A stretch of 64,000 nt of DNA, from assembly GCA_023231065.1 (NCBI GenBank), contig JALNWE010000001.1:82933-146932 (forward strand). The letters are read 5' to 3'. The translations under genes and the position numbers were made by a program. Below, piece by piece: positions 1 to 7,964 of this stretch (positions are counted from its first letter, which is position 1; each line of letters starts with the position of its first letter). The notes beneath the pieces were generated by a model that saw only the letters and a program-made list of their open reading frames with translations, made no database searches and was not told the DNA's origin. The DNA comes from Bacteroidales bacterium (GTDB lineage: Bacteria; Bacteroidota; Bacteroidia; Bacteroidales; FEN-979).

Positions 1-1791
1 AAAGTATGGGATTTACGAAAAGCAGGGTTGGGTGTCCTTTCCAATTATCCGGGTGACCGCAAACCAGTTCCGGTCACAGAAGATACGGCGGTAAACCCGG
101 AAGTCCTGCCTGATTATATTAATGAATTCGATAAAATTCTTGAAAGGCTTGGGCTCGCTTGTGTTTATTATGCCCATGTCGGTTCCGGCGAACTTCATCT
201 CCGGCCGGTATTAAACCTGAAAGACCCTGTCGATGTTGAATTATTCCATACCATAGCTCAGGAAACCGCCAAACTGGTAAAAAAATATAAAGGATCATTG
301 TCGGGAGAACATGGGGATGGTAGGTTGCGTGGCGAATTCATCCCTCTGATGCTCGGAGATCATAATTACCAACTTCTGAAAGAGATTAAAGCGCTTTGGG
401 ACCCAAACAGGGTCTTTAACCCGAACAAGATCACCGACACGCCGAGGATGAATACCCAGTTGCGGTTTGAGCCCGGGAAGCCAGTCCGGGAGATTCCAAC
501 GCATTTTGATTTTTCGGACAGCCATGGAATCCTCCGGGCCGCCGAACAATGCAATGGCTCTGGCGATTGCCGGAACACCATTATCACCGGACGTCGGATG
601 TGTCCCTCCTATATGGCCATGAAGGATGAGAACACCACCACTCGTGCCAGGGCAAACATTCTCCGCGAATTTCTCACTCACTCTACAAGAAAGAATCCGT
701 TTGATCACCCTGAAATCTATATGGTGATGGACCTTTGCCTTTCCTGTAAAGCTTGTAAGTCGGAATGCCCTTCGAATGTTGATATTGCTAAGCTTAAAGC
801 GGAATTCCTTCAACATTATTACGATTCCCATGGAGTGCCCATACGATCGAACCTGATCGCCCATATTACCGCGATAAACCGGTTGGGTTCAATAGTTCCA
901 TCAATTTTCAACTTTTTCCTGAAAAACCGTATCTTATCCGGAATTATAAAACAGACTTTAGGTTTTGCCAAAGAGCGAAATATTCCAGCATTGTATCATT
1001 CCACCTTCCGGAAATGGTTGGCTCATGAACCAGGTTCCCAGGAAAATATCAAGGTTCCATCGGTTTATCTTTTTATCGATGAATTTACTGATTATAATGA
1101 TGTTCCCATTGGCATTAAAGCCGTTCAGCTATTGAAAGCCCTGGGATATGCCGTATTAACAACAGATCATGAAGAAAGCGGGCGTACATTTATTTCCAAG
1201 GGGTTGATCCGAAAAGCAAAAAAGTTAGCCAACAGGAATGTTAAAAAGTTCAAAGATCTGGTTACTGAAGAAACCCCACTGATAGGTATCGAACCATCGG
1301 CCATTCTTTCTTTTCGAGATGAATATCCCGATCTGGTAGGCCCTTCATTAAGAAATGACGCCCTGGAACTGGCGAAACATACTTTTTTGTTTGACGAATT
1401 CATCCTTCAGGTGATGGCCACAGGTGACAGGAATCCGGCTAACCTTTTCACCTCCGAGAAAAAACACATCAAACTTCATGGTCATTGTCATCAAAAGGCT
1501 TTAGGCTCTGTTGCGACAACAAGGAAGATGTTATCACTACCTCTCAATTACACCGTTGAAGAGATCAACTCAGGTTGTTGCGGTATGGCTGGCGCTTTTG
1601 GTTATGAACGAGAGCATTACGAAGTATCCATGAAGGTGGGGGAACTTGTTCTTTTTCCGGAAATAAGAAAGGCGGGTCAGGATGTTATCATTGCCGCTCC
1701 GGGAACATCATGCAGGCATCAGATCATGGATGGTACCGGCCGGACTGCTTTTCATCCTATTGAGATCCTGTTTGATGCATTACGGCGATAG
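1..1791 (+). CDS. FAD-linked oxidase / Fe-S subunit fusion (glycolate or D-lactate dehydrogenase type), 5' partial
   Basis: The reading frame is open to base 1, so the N-terminal FAD-binding half lies outside the window. What remains starts in the C-terminal FAD-oxidase domain, with the typical SGEHGDGRLRG segment near bases 298-330. A ferredoxin-like module follows, with cysteine clusters near 550-605 and a CLSCKACKSECP cluster near 736-771. A heterodisulfide-reductase-like C-terminal part comes last, with HGHCHQKALG near 1480-1510 and SGCCGMAG near 1569-1592. This order is that of the fused GlcD/GlpC-like two-domain 2-hydroxyacid dehydrogenases, which oxidise glycolate or D-lactate and pass electrons to quinones or other acceptors. 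Substrate cannot be decided from this half. The gene ends 65 bases before the convergent rnz gene. Confidence 0.85.
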   Translation, partial: KVWDLRKAGLGVLSNYPGDRKPVPVTEDTAVNPEVLPDYINEFDKILERLGLACVYYAHVGSGELHLRPVLNLKDPVDVELFHTIAQETAKLVKKYKGSLSGEHGDGRLRGEFIPLMLGDHNYQLLKEIKALWDPNRVFNPNKITDTPRMNTQLRFEPGKPVREIPTHFDFSDSHGILRAAEQCNGSGDCRNTIITGRRMCPSYMAMKDENTTTRARANILREFLTHSTRKNPFDHPEIYMVMDLCLSCKACKSECPSNVDIAKLKAEFLQHYYDSHGVPIRSNLIAHITAINRLGSIVPSIFNFFLKNRILSGIIKQTLGFAKERNIPALYHSTFRKWLAHEPGSQENIKVPSVYLFIDEFTDYNDVPIGIKAVQLLKALGYAVLTTDHEESGRTFISKGLIRKAKKLANRNVKKFKDLVTEETPLIGIEPSAILSFRDEYPDLVGPSLRNDALELAKHTFLFDEFILQVMATGDRNPANLFTSEKKHIKLHGHCHQKALGSVATTRKMLSLPLNYTVEEINSGCCGMAGAFGYEREHYEVSMKVGELVLFPEIRKAGQDVIIAAPGTSCRHQIMDGTGRTAFHPIEILFDALRR

Positions 1792-1856
1792 AAGAAACCG
1801 GGTATAAAGAATAAACCATATAACAGGCAGTCTGAACCGGATTTAAGACAGATTAA

Positions 1857-2645
1857 TCAGATTTCTATAAATATTCCTTCTTCAGCCAGAAAGGTTTCCT
1901 GAAAGACCGATCTGGCCTCATCCAACATAGGGGAAAGATCTTCATAACGGGCAGAAAAATGGCCTATGATCATTTTTTTCACTTGGGCTTTTTGTGCAAT
2001 GGTGGCAGCCTGAATGGATGTCGAATGAAATTTTTCTTCCGCTGCTTTTTCCATGTTCTGCATGAATGTAGTTTCGTGATAAAGCAAACCAACCTTCTTT
2101 ATCCAGGGGACGATCTGCATTGACATAGCAGTATCGCTACAGTAAGCATAAGACCGGGGAAACGGGACTTTTCTTGGCGTTTTTTTTTCACGAAAAAGGA
2201 AACCACAGGTTGGAATACTGTGCTTCAAAGGAAAACTATATACCGATATGTGTCCTTCATCCAGAAGCGTATCATAAGCCAGCATGTTTAAAGGATGAAA
2301 AACAAGGGAGTAACTCAAGGTGGTTTGGGATGCTAAAAATTGAAGTTCCAGCATTTCACGGAGCAAGAGAGGAGCATATAGATGGAGCTCTTTTTTCCGG
2401 CCCAGAAGGTGCATGGTATTTAAAAGTCCAATCAGTCCAAAATAATGATCTCCATGCAGGTGACTGATAAAAACATGGTGGATACGCTGCCAGGAAACAT
2501 GGTACTTGTGTATTTGGAACTGGGTCCCTTCGCCACAATCGATCAAAAAGAAGCGCCCATCTGCATTGAGCAGATGGGCGCTTAAGTTGCGGTTGCTGGT
2601 CGGGACTGCTGCGCTGCTCCCCAATACCATCAACGAAAAAGTCAT
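1857..2645 (-). CDS. rnz: Ribonuclease Z (tRNA 3'-processing metallo-hydrolase), short form
   Basis: The protein has 262 residues of beta-lactamase-fold RNase Z, the endonuclease that trims tRNA 3' trailers. The zinc motif HLHGDH lies at residues 62-67. The second metal region includes SYAYCSDT, and HETTF and GHFSARY are also visible. Family members are usually about 300-310 residues. Here the segment between GFLFREKK and PRSYAYCSDT is only a few residues long, whereas many family members carry roughly 40 more residues that include the tRNA-binding flexible arm. It could therefore be a derived RNase Z or a related phosphodiesterase. The start ATG is 6 bases from the rpsA stop codon, so it is probably co-transcribed downstream of rpsA. 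Confidence 0.85.
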   Translation of the reverse strand: MTFSLMVLGSSAAVPTSNRNLSAHLLNADGRFFLIDCGEGTQFQIHKYHVSWQRIHHVFISHLHGDHYFGLIGLLNTMHLLGRKKELHLYAPLLLREMLELQFLASQTTLSYSLVFHPLNMLAYDTLLDEGHISVYSFPLKHSIPTCGFLFREKKTPRKVPFPRSYAYCSDTAMSMQIVPWIKKVGLLYHETTFMQNMEKAAEEKFHSTSIQAATIAQKAQVKKMIIGHFSARYEDLSPMLDEARSVFQETFLAEEGIFIEI

Positions 2646-2651
2646 ATTAAG

Positions 2652-4757
2652 TTATTCAGCCTTAGGTTCTGATGTTTCAGGTTCTGATGTTTCAGGTTCT
2701 GATGCTTCAGGTTCTGATGTTTCAGGTTCCGTCGTTTCAGGTTCCGTCGTTTCAGGTTTTTCTTCTTCTTTTTCTTCCACGATTTTTCTAGCGGCTTTTT
2801 CTTCTGCTGCAACCATATCGGCTTTCAGATTGGCCAGGGCATCAATATCACCCAGCGTAGTTTTCTCCAGGTTATCCTTGATTTTCTTCACTGCTTTTTT
2901 AGTATCCTTTTCTTTCTTCTGGCCAACTTTAGCTTCTTTATTCCGTTCCGCGTTCACCTCATCCTGGTGGATCTTGCTGTGCGAAAGGATGATCTTTTTA
3001 TTTTCCTTTGAAAATTCGATCACCTTGAAATCCAAAGCATCTTCTTCTTTTGCGGTCGTGTTATCTTCCTTGACAAGGTGACGAAGTGGCGCAAATCCCT
3101 CAACACCATAAGGTAAGGCTACGATGGCTCCTTTATCATTCATACTGACAATGGTCCCTTTGTGGACAGAGCCAACAGCAAAAACACTTTCGAATACATC
3201 CCATGGATTTTCTTCAAGTTGTTTATGGCCTAGGCTCAGGCGGCGATTATCAACATCCACATCAAGTACCATAACTTCAATGCTTTCACCAATTTTGGTG
3301 AATTCGGCGGGATGTTTAATTTTCTTTGACCAGCTGAGATCTGAAATATGAATAAGACCGTCAACACCTTCTTCCAGTTCCACAAAAATGCCGAAGTTGG
3401 TAAAGTTGCGTACAGTTGCGGTATGTTTTGATTTCAGCGGATATTTTTCTTTAATGTTGGTCCAGGGATCAGGAATCAGTTGTTTGATGCCCATTGACAT
3501 CTTGCGCTCTTCACGATCAAGAGTAAGGATAACAGCTTCCACTTCCTGCCCTACTTTGAGGAAATCGTGGGCAGTACGAAGGTGCTGTGACCATGACATT
3601 TCGGAAACGTGAATAAGGCCTTCAACTCCCGTATTAATCTCGACAAAGGCGCCATAATCAGCGATCACAACCACTTTTCCTTTTACTTTATCGCCAATCT
3701 TGAGATTTGGATCAAGAGAATCCCAGGGATGCGGGGTAAGTTGTTTAAGACCCAGGGCAATCCGTTTTTTATTGTCGTCAAAATCGAGGATAACCACTTT
3801 AATTTTCTGGTCAAGTTTAACGATCTCTTCGGGATGATTGATACGTCCCCAGCTCAGGTCGGTGATATGGATCAAGCCATCGACGCCGCCCAGATCAACA
3901 AATACGCCATAGCTGGTGATGTTTTTAACCGTTCCTTCGAGGATCTGGCCTTTTTCAAGTTTCTTGATGATTTCAGCTTTCTGGGCTTCCAGTTCATCTT
4001 CAATAAGGGCTTTATGGGAAACAACGACATTTTTGTATTCGTGATTGATCTTCACGACTTTGAATTCCATCACTTTGTCAACAAATACATCATAATCGCG
4101 GATGGGTTTCACATCAATCTGCGAACCAGGAAGGAATGCTTCAATGCCAAAAATATCGACAATAAGTCCACCTTTTGTACGCGATTTTACATATCCTTTG
4201 ATAATTTCCTGTTTTTCGTATGCATCGTTGATGCGTTCCCATGATTTCAGTATCCTGGCTTTTTTATGAGAAAGGAGTAACTGACCGCTGGTATCTTCCT
4301 GGTTTTCGACATACACTTCAACCTTATCACCTATTTTCAGATCAGGATTGTAGCGAAATTCGTTCATTTGGATAACGCCATCGCTTTTAAATCCGATGTT
4401 CACGACAACTTCGCGGTTGGTCATGGTAACGACCGTCCCTTCAATTACTTCATGGTCCTGAACGGCACGAAGGGTCTGATCATATACTTCTTCAAGTTTC
4501 CGACGTTCGTCTGTGGAATAAATCTCGTGTTTTTTTCCGATGGAATCCCAATCGAAATCCTTCAATTCTTCATTCGATAACTGGGCTTTTTTGGGTGATG
4601 GCGCCGGAGCTTCCGCTACGGGCACAGGCGCTGTTTCGACTACCATTTCAACGATGGGGGCTTCAACAGGTGTGGCTTCCGCTTCAACATTAATAGTTTG
4701 TTCAACATTGGGTTCAGGATTCTGCTCCAAGTTCATGTTGGTTTCTTCAGGAGTCAT
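2652..4757 (-). CDS. rpsA: 30S ribosomal protein S1
   Basis: This 701-residue protein has six S1/OB-fold RNA-binding repeats, roughly at residues 100-170, 185-255, 270-340, 355-425, 440-515 and 530-595. Repeats 3-5 carry the classic GVFVDL...GLIHITDLSW type signature. S1 binds mRNA on the small ribosomal subunit and helps initiation, which matters in Bacteroidota because Shine-Dalgarno sequences are rare. The first 85 residues form an acidic, Pro/Val/Ala-rich extension. The C terminus is a low-complexity acidic tail built from a 5-residue Ser/Thr-Glu-Pro-Glu-Thr type repeat, encoded by a 15-bp tandem repeat. A minus-strand -7 element lies 114 bases upstream. The gene appears to lead a two-gene unit with rnz. 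Confidence 0.96.
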   Translation of the reverse strand: MTPEETNMNLEQNPEPNVEQTINVEAEATPVEAPIVEMVVETAPVPVAEAPAPSPKKAQLSNEELKDFDWDSIGKKHEIYSTDERRKLEEVYDQTLRAVQDHEVIEGTVVTMTNREVVVNIGFKSDGVIQMNEFRYNPDLKIGDKVEVYVENQEDTSGQLLLSHKKARILKSWERINDAYEKQEIIKGYVKSRTKGGLIVDIFGIEAFLPGSQIDVKPIRDYDVFVDKVMEFKVVKINHEYKNVVVSHKALIEDELEAQKAEIIKKLEKGQILEGTVKNITSYGVFVDLGGVDGLIHITDLSWGRINHPEEIVKLDQKIKVVILDFDDNKKRIALGLKQLTPHPWDSLDPNLKIGDKVKGKVVVIADYGAFVEINTGVEGLIHVSEMSWSQHLRTAHDFLKVGQEVEAVILTLDREERKMSMGIKQLIPDPWTNIKEKYPLKSKHTATVRNFTNFGIFVELEEGVDGLIHISDLSWSKKIKHPAEFTKIGESIEVMVLDVDVDNRRLSLGHKQLEENPWDVFESVFAVGSVHKGTIVSMNDKGAIVALPYGVEGFAPLRHLVKEDNTTAKEEDALDFKVIEFSKENKKIILSHSKIHQDEVNAERNKEAKVGQKKEKDTKKAVKKIKDNLEKTTLGDIDALANLKADMVAAEEKAARKIVEEKEEEKPETTEPETTEPETSEPEASEPETSEPETSEPKAE
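2665..2754 (-). repeat. 15-bp tandem repeat encoding the acidic tail of S1
   Basis: Six consecutive 15-bp units are visible on the plus strand, with the form GGTTCTGATGTTTCA. Units 1, 2 and 4 are identical. Unit 3 has one change, and units 5 and 6 share the variant GGTTCCGTCGTTTCA. On the coding (minus) strand they encode repeated Ser/Thr-Glu-Pro-Glu-Thr pentapeptides in the rpsA C-terminal tail. Unit length is a multiple of three, so gain or loss of units would keep the frame. Confidence 0.95.
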
Positions 4758-4870
4758 TCAATTAATCTTTATGGTTGTATCATAATCCGATACACACCGG
4801 GTTTAACATTTTTTTGTTTTAAGGGGTTTAATAAAGAACGTCATCGTTTTTACCCTTGAAAAACGGGGTG

Positions 4871-4878
4871 CAAAGATA
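4871..4878 (-). promoter_or_regulatory. Bacteroidota-type -7 element upstream of rpsA
   Basis: Read on the minus strand this is TATCTTTG, matching the TAnnTTTG -7 consensus of the Bacteroidota housekeeping sigma factor. It lies 114 bases upstream of the rpsA ATG. No TTG is seen at the expected 19-21 base distance, so the call rests on the -7 element alone. Confidence 0.4.
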
Positions 4879-4926
4879 AAAAGAAATTATTGATTTTACT
4901 ATCTTCGCAGTTCAAAATCAATATAT

Positions 4927-6018
4927 ATGTCATTAAAATGTGGGATCATCGGTCTTTCCGGTTCTGGGAAAACCACTCTCTTCAACTGTATTTCGAATAA
5001 CCGGGCGGAGACGCACCAGGCTGCATTTTCAGGGACCAAATCGAATCTCGGGACTGTGAATGTGCCGGATCAACGTTTATATGCCATTGATGCACTCATC
5101 AAATCGGCAAAGATCGTTCCTACTACCGTCGAGATGGTTGACATACCAGGATTATCAAAAGGAGGAAGTCATACCGAGGGAAATAAATTTCTGGCAGATA
5201 TCAGAAATGTGGATGCCCTGATCCATGTCATCCGGTGTTTTGATGATCCCATGATGCCCCATGTTGAAGGGTCAGTTGATCCTGTCAGGGATAAAGAGAT
5301 AGTCGATCTGGAGCTTCAGGTCAAGGATCTTGAATCGGTGGAGAAAAAGATTATCCGGACGGAAAAGCTGATCAAGGCCGGAGAGAAAGAGGCCAAACAC
5401 GCATTGGAAATCCTGCTGCAAATAAAATCGCACCTTGAAAATTTTCAACCGGTCAGGACCCTGTCCATCTCTCCAGAAGATCATAAGATTGTCGATGATA
5501 TGTTCCTTCTGAGTGAGAAACCAGTCATGTACATTTGCAATGTTGAAGATCATTCGGCTGGGAAGGGTAACAGCTATTCCGCCCGTTTTATCGAATTGGT
5601 CCGCGGCGAGAAGTCGCCTGTATTAACCATTGCCGCGAAGATGGAATCAGAAATTGCCGAGTTGGAAAGCGAAGAAGACAGAAATGCTTTTCTTTCTGAT
5701 GCCGGGCTTACCGAACCAGGGGTAAACAGGCTGGTACAATCGGCATTCAGCCTGCTCCAATTGCAATGTTTTTTTACCGCCGGGCCCAAGGAGGTTCGCG
5801 CATGGACCATTAAAAAAGGTATGAATGCACCGCAGGCTGCCGGTGTCATTCACAGCGACCTGGAACGCGGATTTATACGGGCAGAAGTGATGAAATATGA
5901 TGATTTCATCCGGCTTAAAAGTGAGCATGCCTGTAAAGAAAATGGGAAATTATTTATAGAAGGAAAAAATTATGTAATTGGCGACGGGGATATTTTACAT
6001 ATCCGTTTCAACGTTTAA
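4927..6018 (+). CDS. ychF: Redox-responsive ATPase/GTPase YchF (Obg/OLA1 family)
   Basis: This 363-residue protein has the P-loop GLSGSGKTT at residues 9-17, the VDIPGLSKGG switch II region, a coiled-coil insertion near residues 125-160 and a C-terminal TGS domain. The length is normal. The family binds ribosomes and is involved in stress responses; unlike other Obg proteins it prefers ATP. The G4 position reads N-V-E-D here, where YchF/OLA1 proteins normally have N-x-x-E. The gene is divergent from rpsA and converges on the LytTR regulator with a 4-base stop-codon overlap. Confidence 0.95.
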   Translation: MSLKCGIIGLSGSGKTTLFNCISNNRAETHQAAFSGTKSNLGTVNVPDQRLYAIDALIKSAKIVPTTVEMVDIPGLSKGGSHTEGNKFLADIRNVDALIHVIRCFDDPMMPHVEGSVDPVRDKEIVDLELQVKDLESVEKKIIRTEKLIKAGEKEAKHALEILLQIKSHLENFQPVRTLSISPEDHKIVDDMFLLSEKPVMYICNVEDHSAGKGNSYSARFIELVRGEKSPVLTIAAKMESEIAELESEEDRNAFLSDAGLTEPGVNRLVQSAFSLLQLQCFFTAGPKEVRAWTIKKGMNAPQAAGVIHSDLERGFIRAEVMKYDDFIRLKSEHACKENGKLFIEGKNYVIGDGDILHIRFNV

Positions 6019-6773
6019 ACGTAGCGGGCGTAATTCCTTAATTTTTCTATAAAATCAGCTTTTTTACGGACAGAGACTTCCACTTCCGTATTGTCTTCCA
6101 GAATGACTGATCCTCCTTTGCCCTTGATATATCTTTTAACAAACATGAGGTTGATCAGGTGTTTACTGTGGATGCGTGAAAATGGAAGATCTTCCAATAT
6201 CTTTTCGTAGTTGTTCAGTGGTTTTGAAGCGACAAACCGTTGCCCATTCGTCAGGTAAAAAAGTGTATAAACGTCACTGGCCTCCAGTCGTATAATGTCA
6301 GCTAATCTGACAATATTCAAACCATCGGTTGAAGGGATAATGATCTTTTCATTTTTGGTTTTCAGGTTATCGCGAAGAACAGTAATCCGGTTATCAATCT
6401 CTTCAACTTTCAGGTCCCTGAAGCGGTTAATGGCTGATTCAAGCATCTCCAGGGTGATCGGTTTCACCAGGTAGTGCAATGCAGAAAATTCGAAGGCACG
6501 GACGGCATATTTGTCAAATGCTGTAATGAAGATCACCCGGAACTCTTTAAATGTCACTCGCTCTATTACATCAAACCCTTCGCCATCCGGCAAGTTGATA
6601 TCAAGAAAAACCAGTTCTGGCTTAACCTTATCGATGAGAGGCACTGCTTCGCTGACGCTATAAGCATCACCGACAATATCCATGTTCTGAAAATTATTTG
6701 TCAGTAACGTTTTCAGCGTCAGGATACTGGTTTTATCATCATCTACCAACACAATCTTTATCACGCCATCCAT
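6015..6773 (-). CDS. LytTR-family response regulator
   Basis: This 252-residue two-domain regulator has an N-terminal receiver domain with acidic pair D11/D12, phospho-acceptor D58 in the VFLDINLPDG segment and the conserved lysine of LVKPIT near residue 104. A C-terminal LytTR DNA-binding domain (about residues 148-250) shows the typical RLADIIRLEASDVYT and FSRIHSKHLINL segments. Proteins of this type bind direct repeats in promoters. No histidine kinase lies next to it, so it is an orphan in this window. Its target genes are unknown. Confidence 0.92.
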   Translation of the reverse strand: MDGVIKIVLVDDDKTSILTLKTLLTNNFQNMDIVGDAYSVSEAVPLIDKVKPELVFLDINLPDGEGFDVIERVTFKEFRVIFITAFDKYAVRAFEFSALHYLVKPITLEMLESAINRFRDLKVEEIDNRITVLRDNLKTKNEKIIIPSTDGLNIVRLADIIRLEASDVYTLFYLTNGQRFVASKPLNNYEKILEDLPFSRIHSKHLINLMFVKRYIKGKGGSVILEDNTEVEVSVRKKADFIEKLRNYARYV

Positions 6774-6809
6774 AACCGTAAGGGATTATCAATTGTCATG
6801 TAAATGTAG

Positions 6810-6817
6810 TAATTTTG
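6810..6817 (+). promoter_or_regulatory. -7-like element upstream of hydE
   Basis: TAATTTTG fits the TAnnTTTG -7 consensus and lies 46 bases before the hydE GTG start. The nearest TTG upstream (6793-6795) is only 14 bases away, short of the usual 19-21, so support is partial. Confidence 0.35.
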
Positions 6818-6863
6818 CAAAAACCAACTCACTTCCCTCTAAATTATTTTAAAATTAACCCCT

Positions 6864-7964
6864 GTGGAAATAAATGTTGAAAATATTTTACGAAAATCCT
6901 TTTTATCTAAAGAAGAATTGATTCTTTTATTAGGATCCACGGGGGAAGAAAAAAAGCAGGTGTTTGAATTGGCTCAGCAGGTAAAAGCTGAAGGCGTCGG
7001 AAAAAAAGTCTATTTCAGAGGATTGATCGAGTATTCCAACCTTTGTTCAAAAAACTGTTTTTATTGCGGGATCAGATCTGGGAACCCGCGTTATGCCCGT
7101 TATCGCATGACGGACAAAGAAGTGATGGAGGCTGTGGATTTTGCTTATGAAAGCAGATATGCTTCCCTTGTGGTCCAGGCCGGTGAACAATCCGGGAAGG
7201 CCTACGTGGACCATATTGAATCCATCCTGAAAAAAATCCATCAGAAAACCAATGGGGAGCTTCATGTCACCCTGTCGTTGGGTGAACAAAGTGAAGAAAC
7301 CTTTCGGCGGTGGTTCGAAGCGGGAGCACATCGTTACCTGTTACGGATCGAAGTTTCAAACCCGGCGTTGTATTCGCGTTTGCATCCCATGGATCGTCAC
7401 CATTCTTATGCAAAACGTCTGGAAGCATTGGAAATGCTCAGAAAAACAGGATATCAGGTGGGCACCGGGGTCATGATTGGTTTACCTTATCAGACCCTTT
7501 CAGATCTGGCCGATGATCTTCTCTTTTTCCATGATTTCGATGTTGATATGGTTGGCATGGGGCCTTACATCGAGCATCAGGATACCCCGTTATACCAATA
7601 TCGGGATCAGTTGCTACCCCTTAAAGAAAGGTTTGACCTTTCCCTGAAAATGGTTGCATTATTGCGAATCCTGATGAAGGATATCAACATTGCTGCAACT
7701 ACCGCCATGCAGACGATTGATCCACAAGGTCGGGAGAAGGCCCTGATGGCAGGAGCCAATGTGATCATGCCCAACCTTACGCCCGTCAAATACCGGGAAG
7801 ATTATCTGCTGTATGAGAATAAGCCCTGCATTGATGAAGAAGCCGCTGAATGCAGAGGATGTCTCGAGGCCCGCATCTTTATGGCCGGCGACGAGATTGC
7901 ATACGGAGAATGGGGAGATTCGGCTCATTATAAGAAGAGGACCAGGAATTATGACCAGAAATAA
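6864..7964 (+). CDS. hydE: [FeFe]-hydrogenase H-cluster maturase HydE (radical SAM)
   Basis: This 366-residue radical SAM enzyme has the CxxxCxxC cluster at C61, C65 and C68 in NLCSKNCFYCGIRSGN. The surrounding EYSNLCSKNC and YRMTDKEV segments are typical of HydE rather than BioB or ThiH. HydE acts with HydF and HydG to build the diiron subcluster of [FeFe] hydrogenase. The start is GTG; no in-frame ATG lies nearby. The 3' end overlaps the next gene by 14 bases. No hydrogenase, HydF or HydG gene is in this window. HydE-like proteins without a hydrogenase exist, so the role depends on the rest of the genome. Confidence 0.88.
   Translation: MEINVENILRKSFLSKEELILLLGSTGEEKKQVFELAQQVKAEGVGKKVYFRGLIEYSNLCSKNCFYCGIRSGNPRYARYRMTDKEVMEAVDFAYESRYASLVVQAGEQSGKAYVDHIESILKKIHQKTNGELHVTLSLGEQSEETFRRWFEAGAHRYLLRIEVSNPALYSRLHPMDRHHSYAKRLEALEMLRKTGYQVGTGVMIGLPYQTLSDLADDLLFFHDFDVDMVGMGPYIEHQDTPLYQYRDQLLPLKERFDLSLKMVALLRILMKDINIAATTAMQTIDPQGREKALMAGANVIMPNLTPVKYREDYLLYENKPCIDEEAAECRGCLEARIFMAGDEIAYGEWGDSAHYKKRTRNYDQK

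Noticed and set aside
2506..3081. Plus-strand open frame with Ser/Gly-rich repeats
   Set aside because: It is the antisense shadow of the rpsA acidic-tail repeat and overlaps rnz; no independent coding signs.
3609..4244. Plus-strand open frame of 211 codons
   Set aside because: Antisense to the S1 repeats of rpsA; its composition mirrors that gene.
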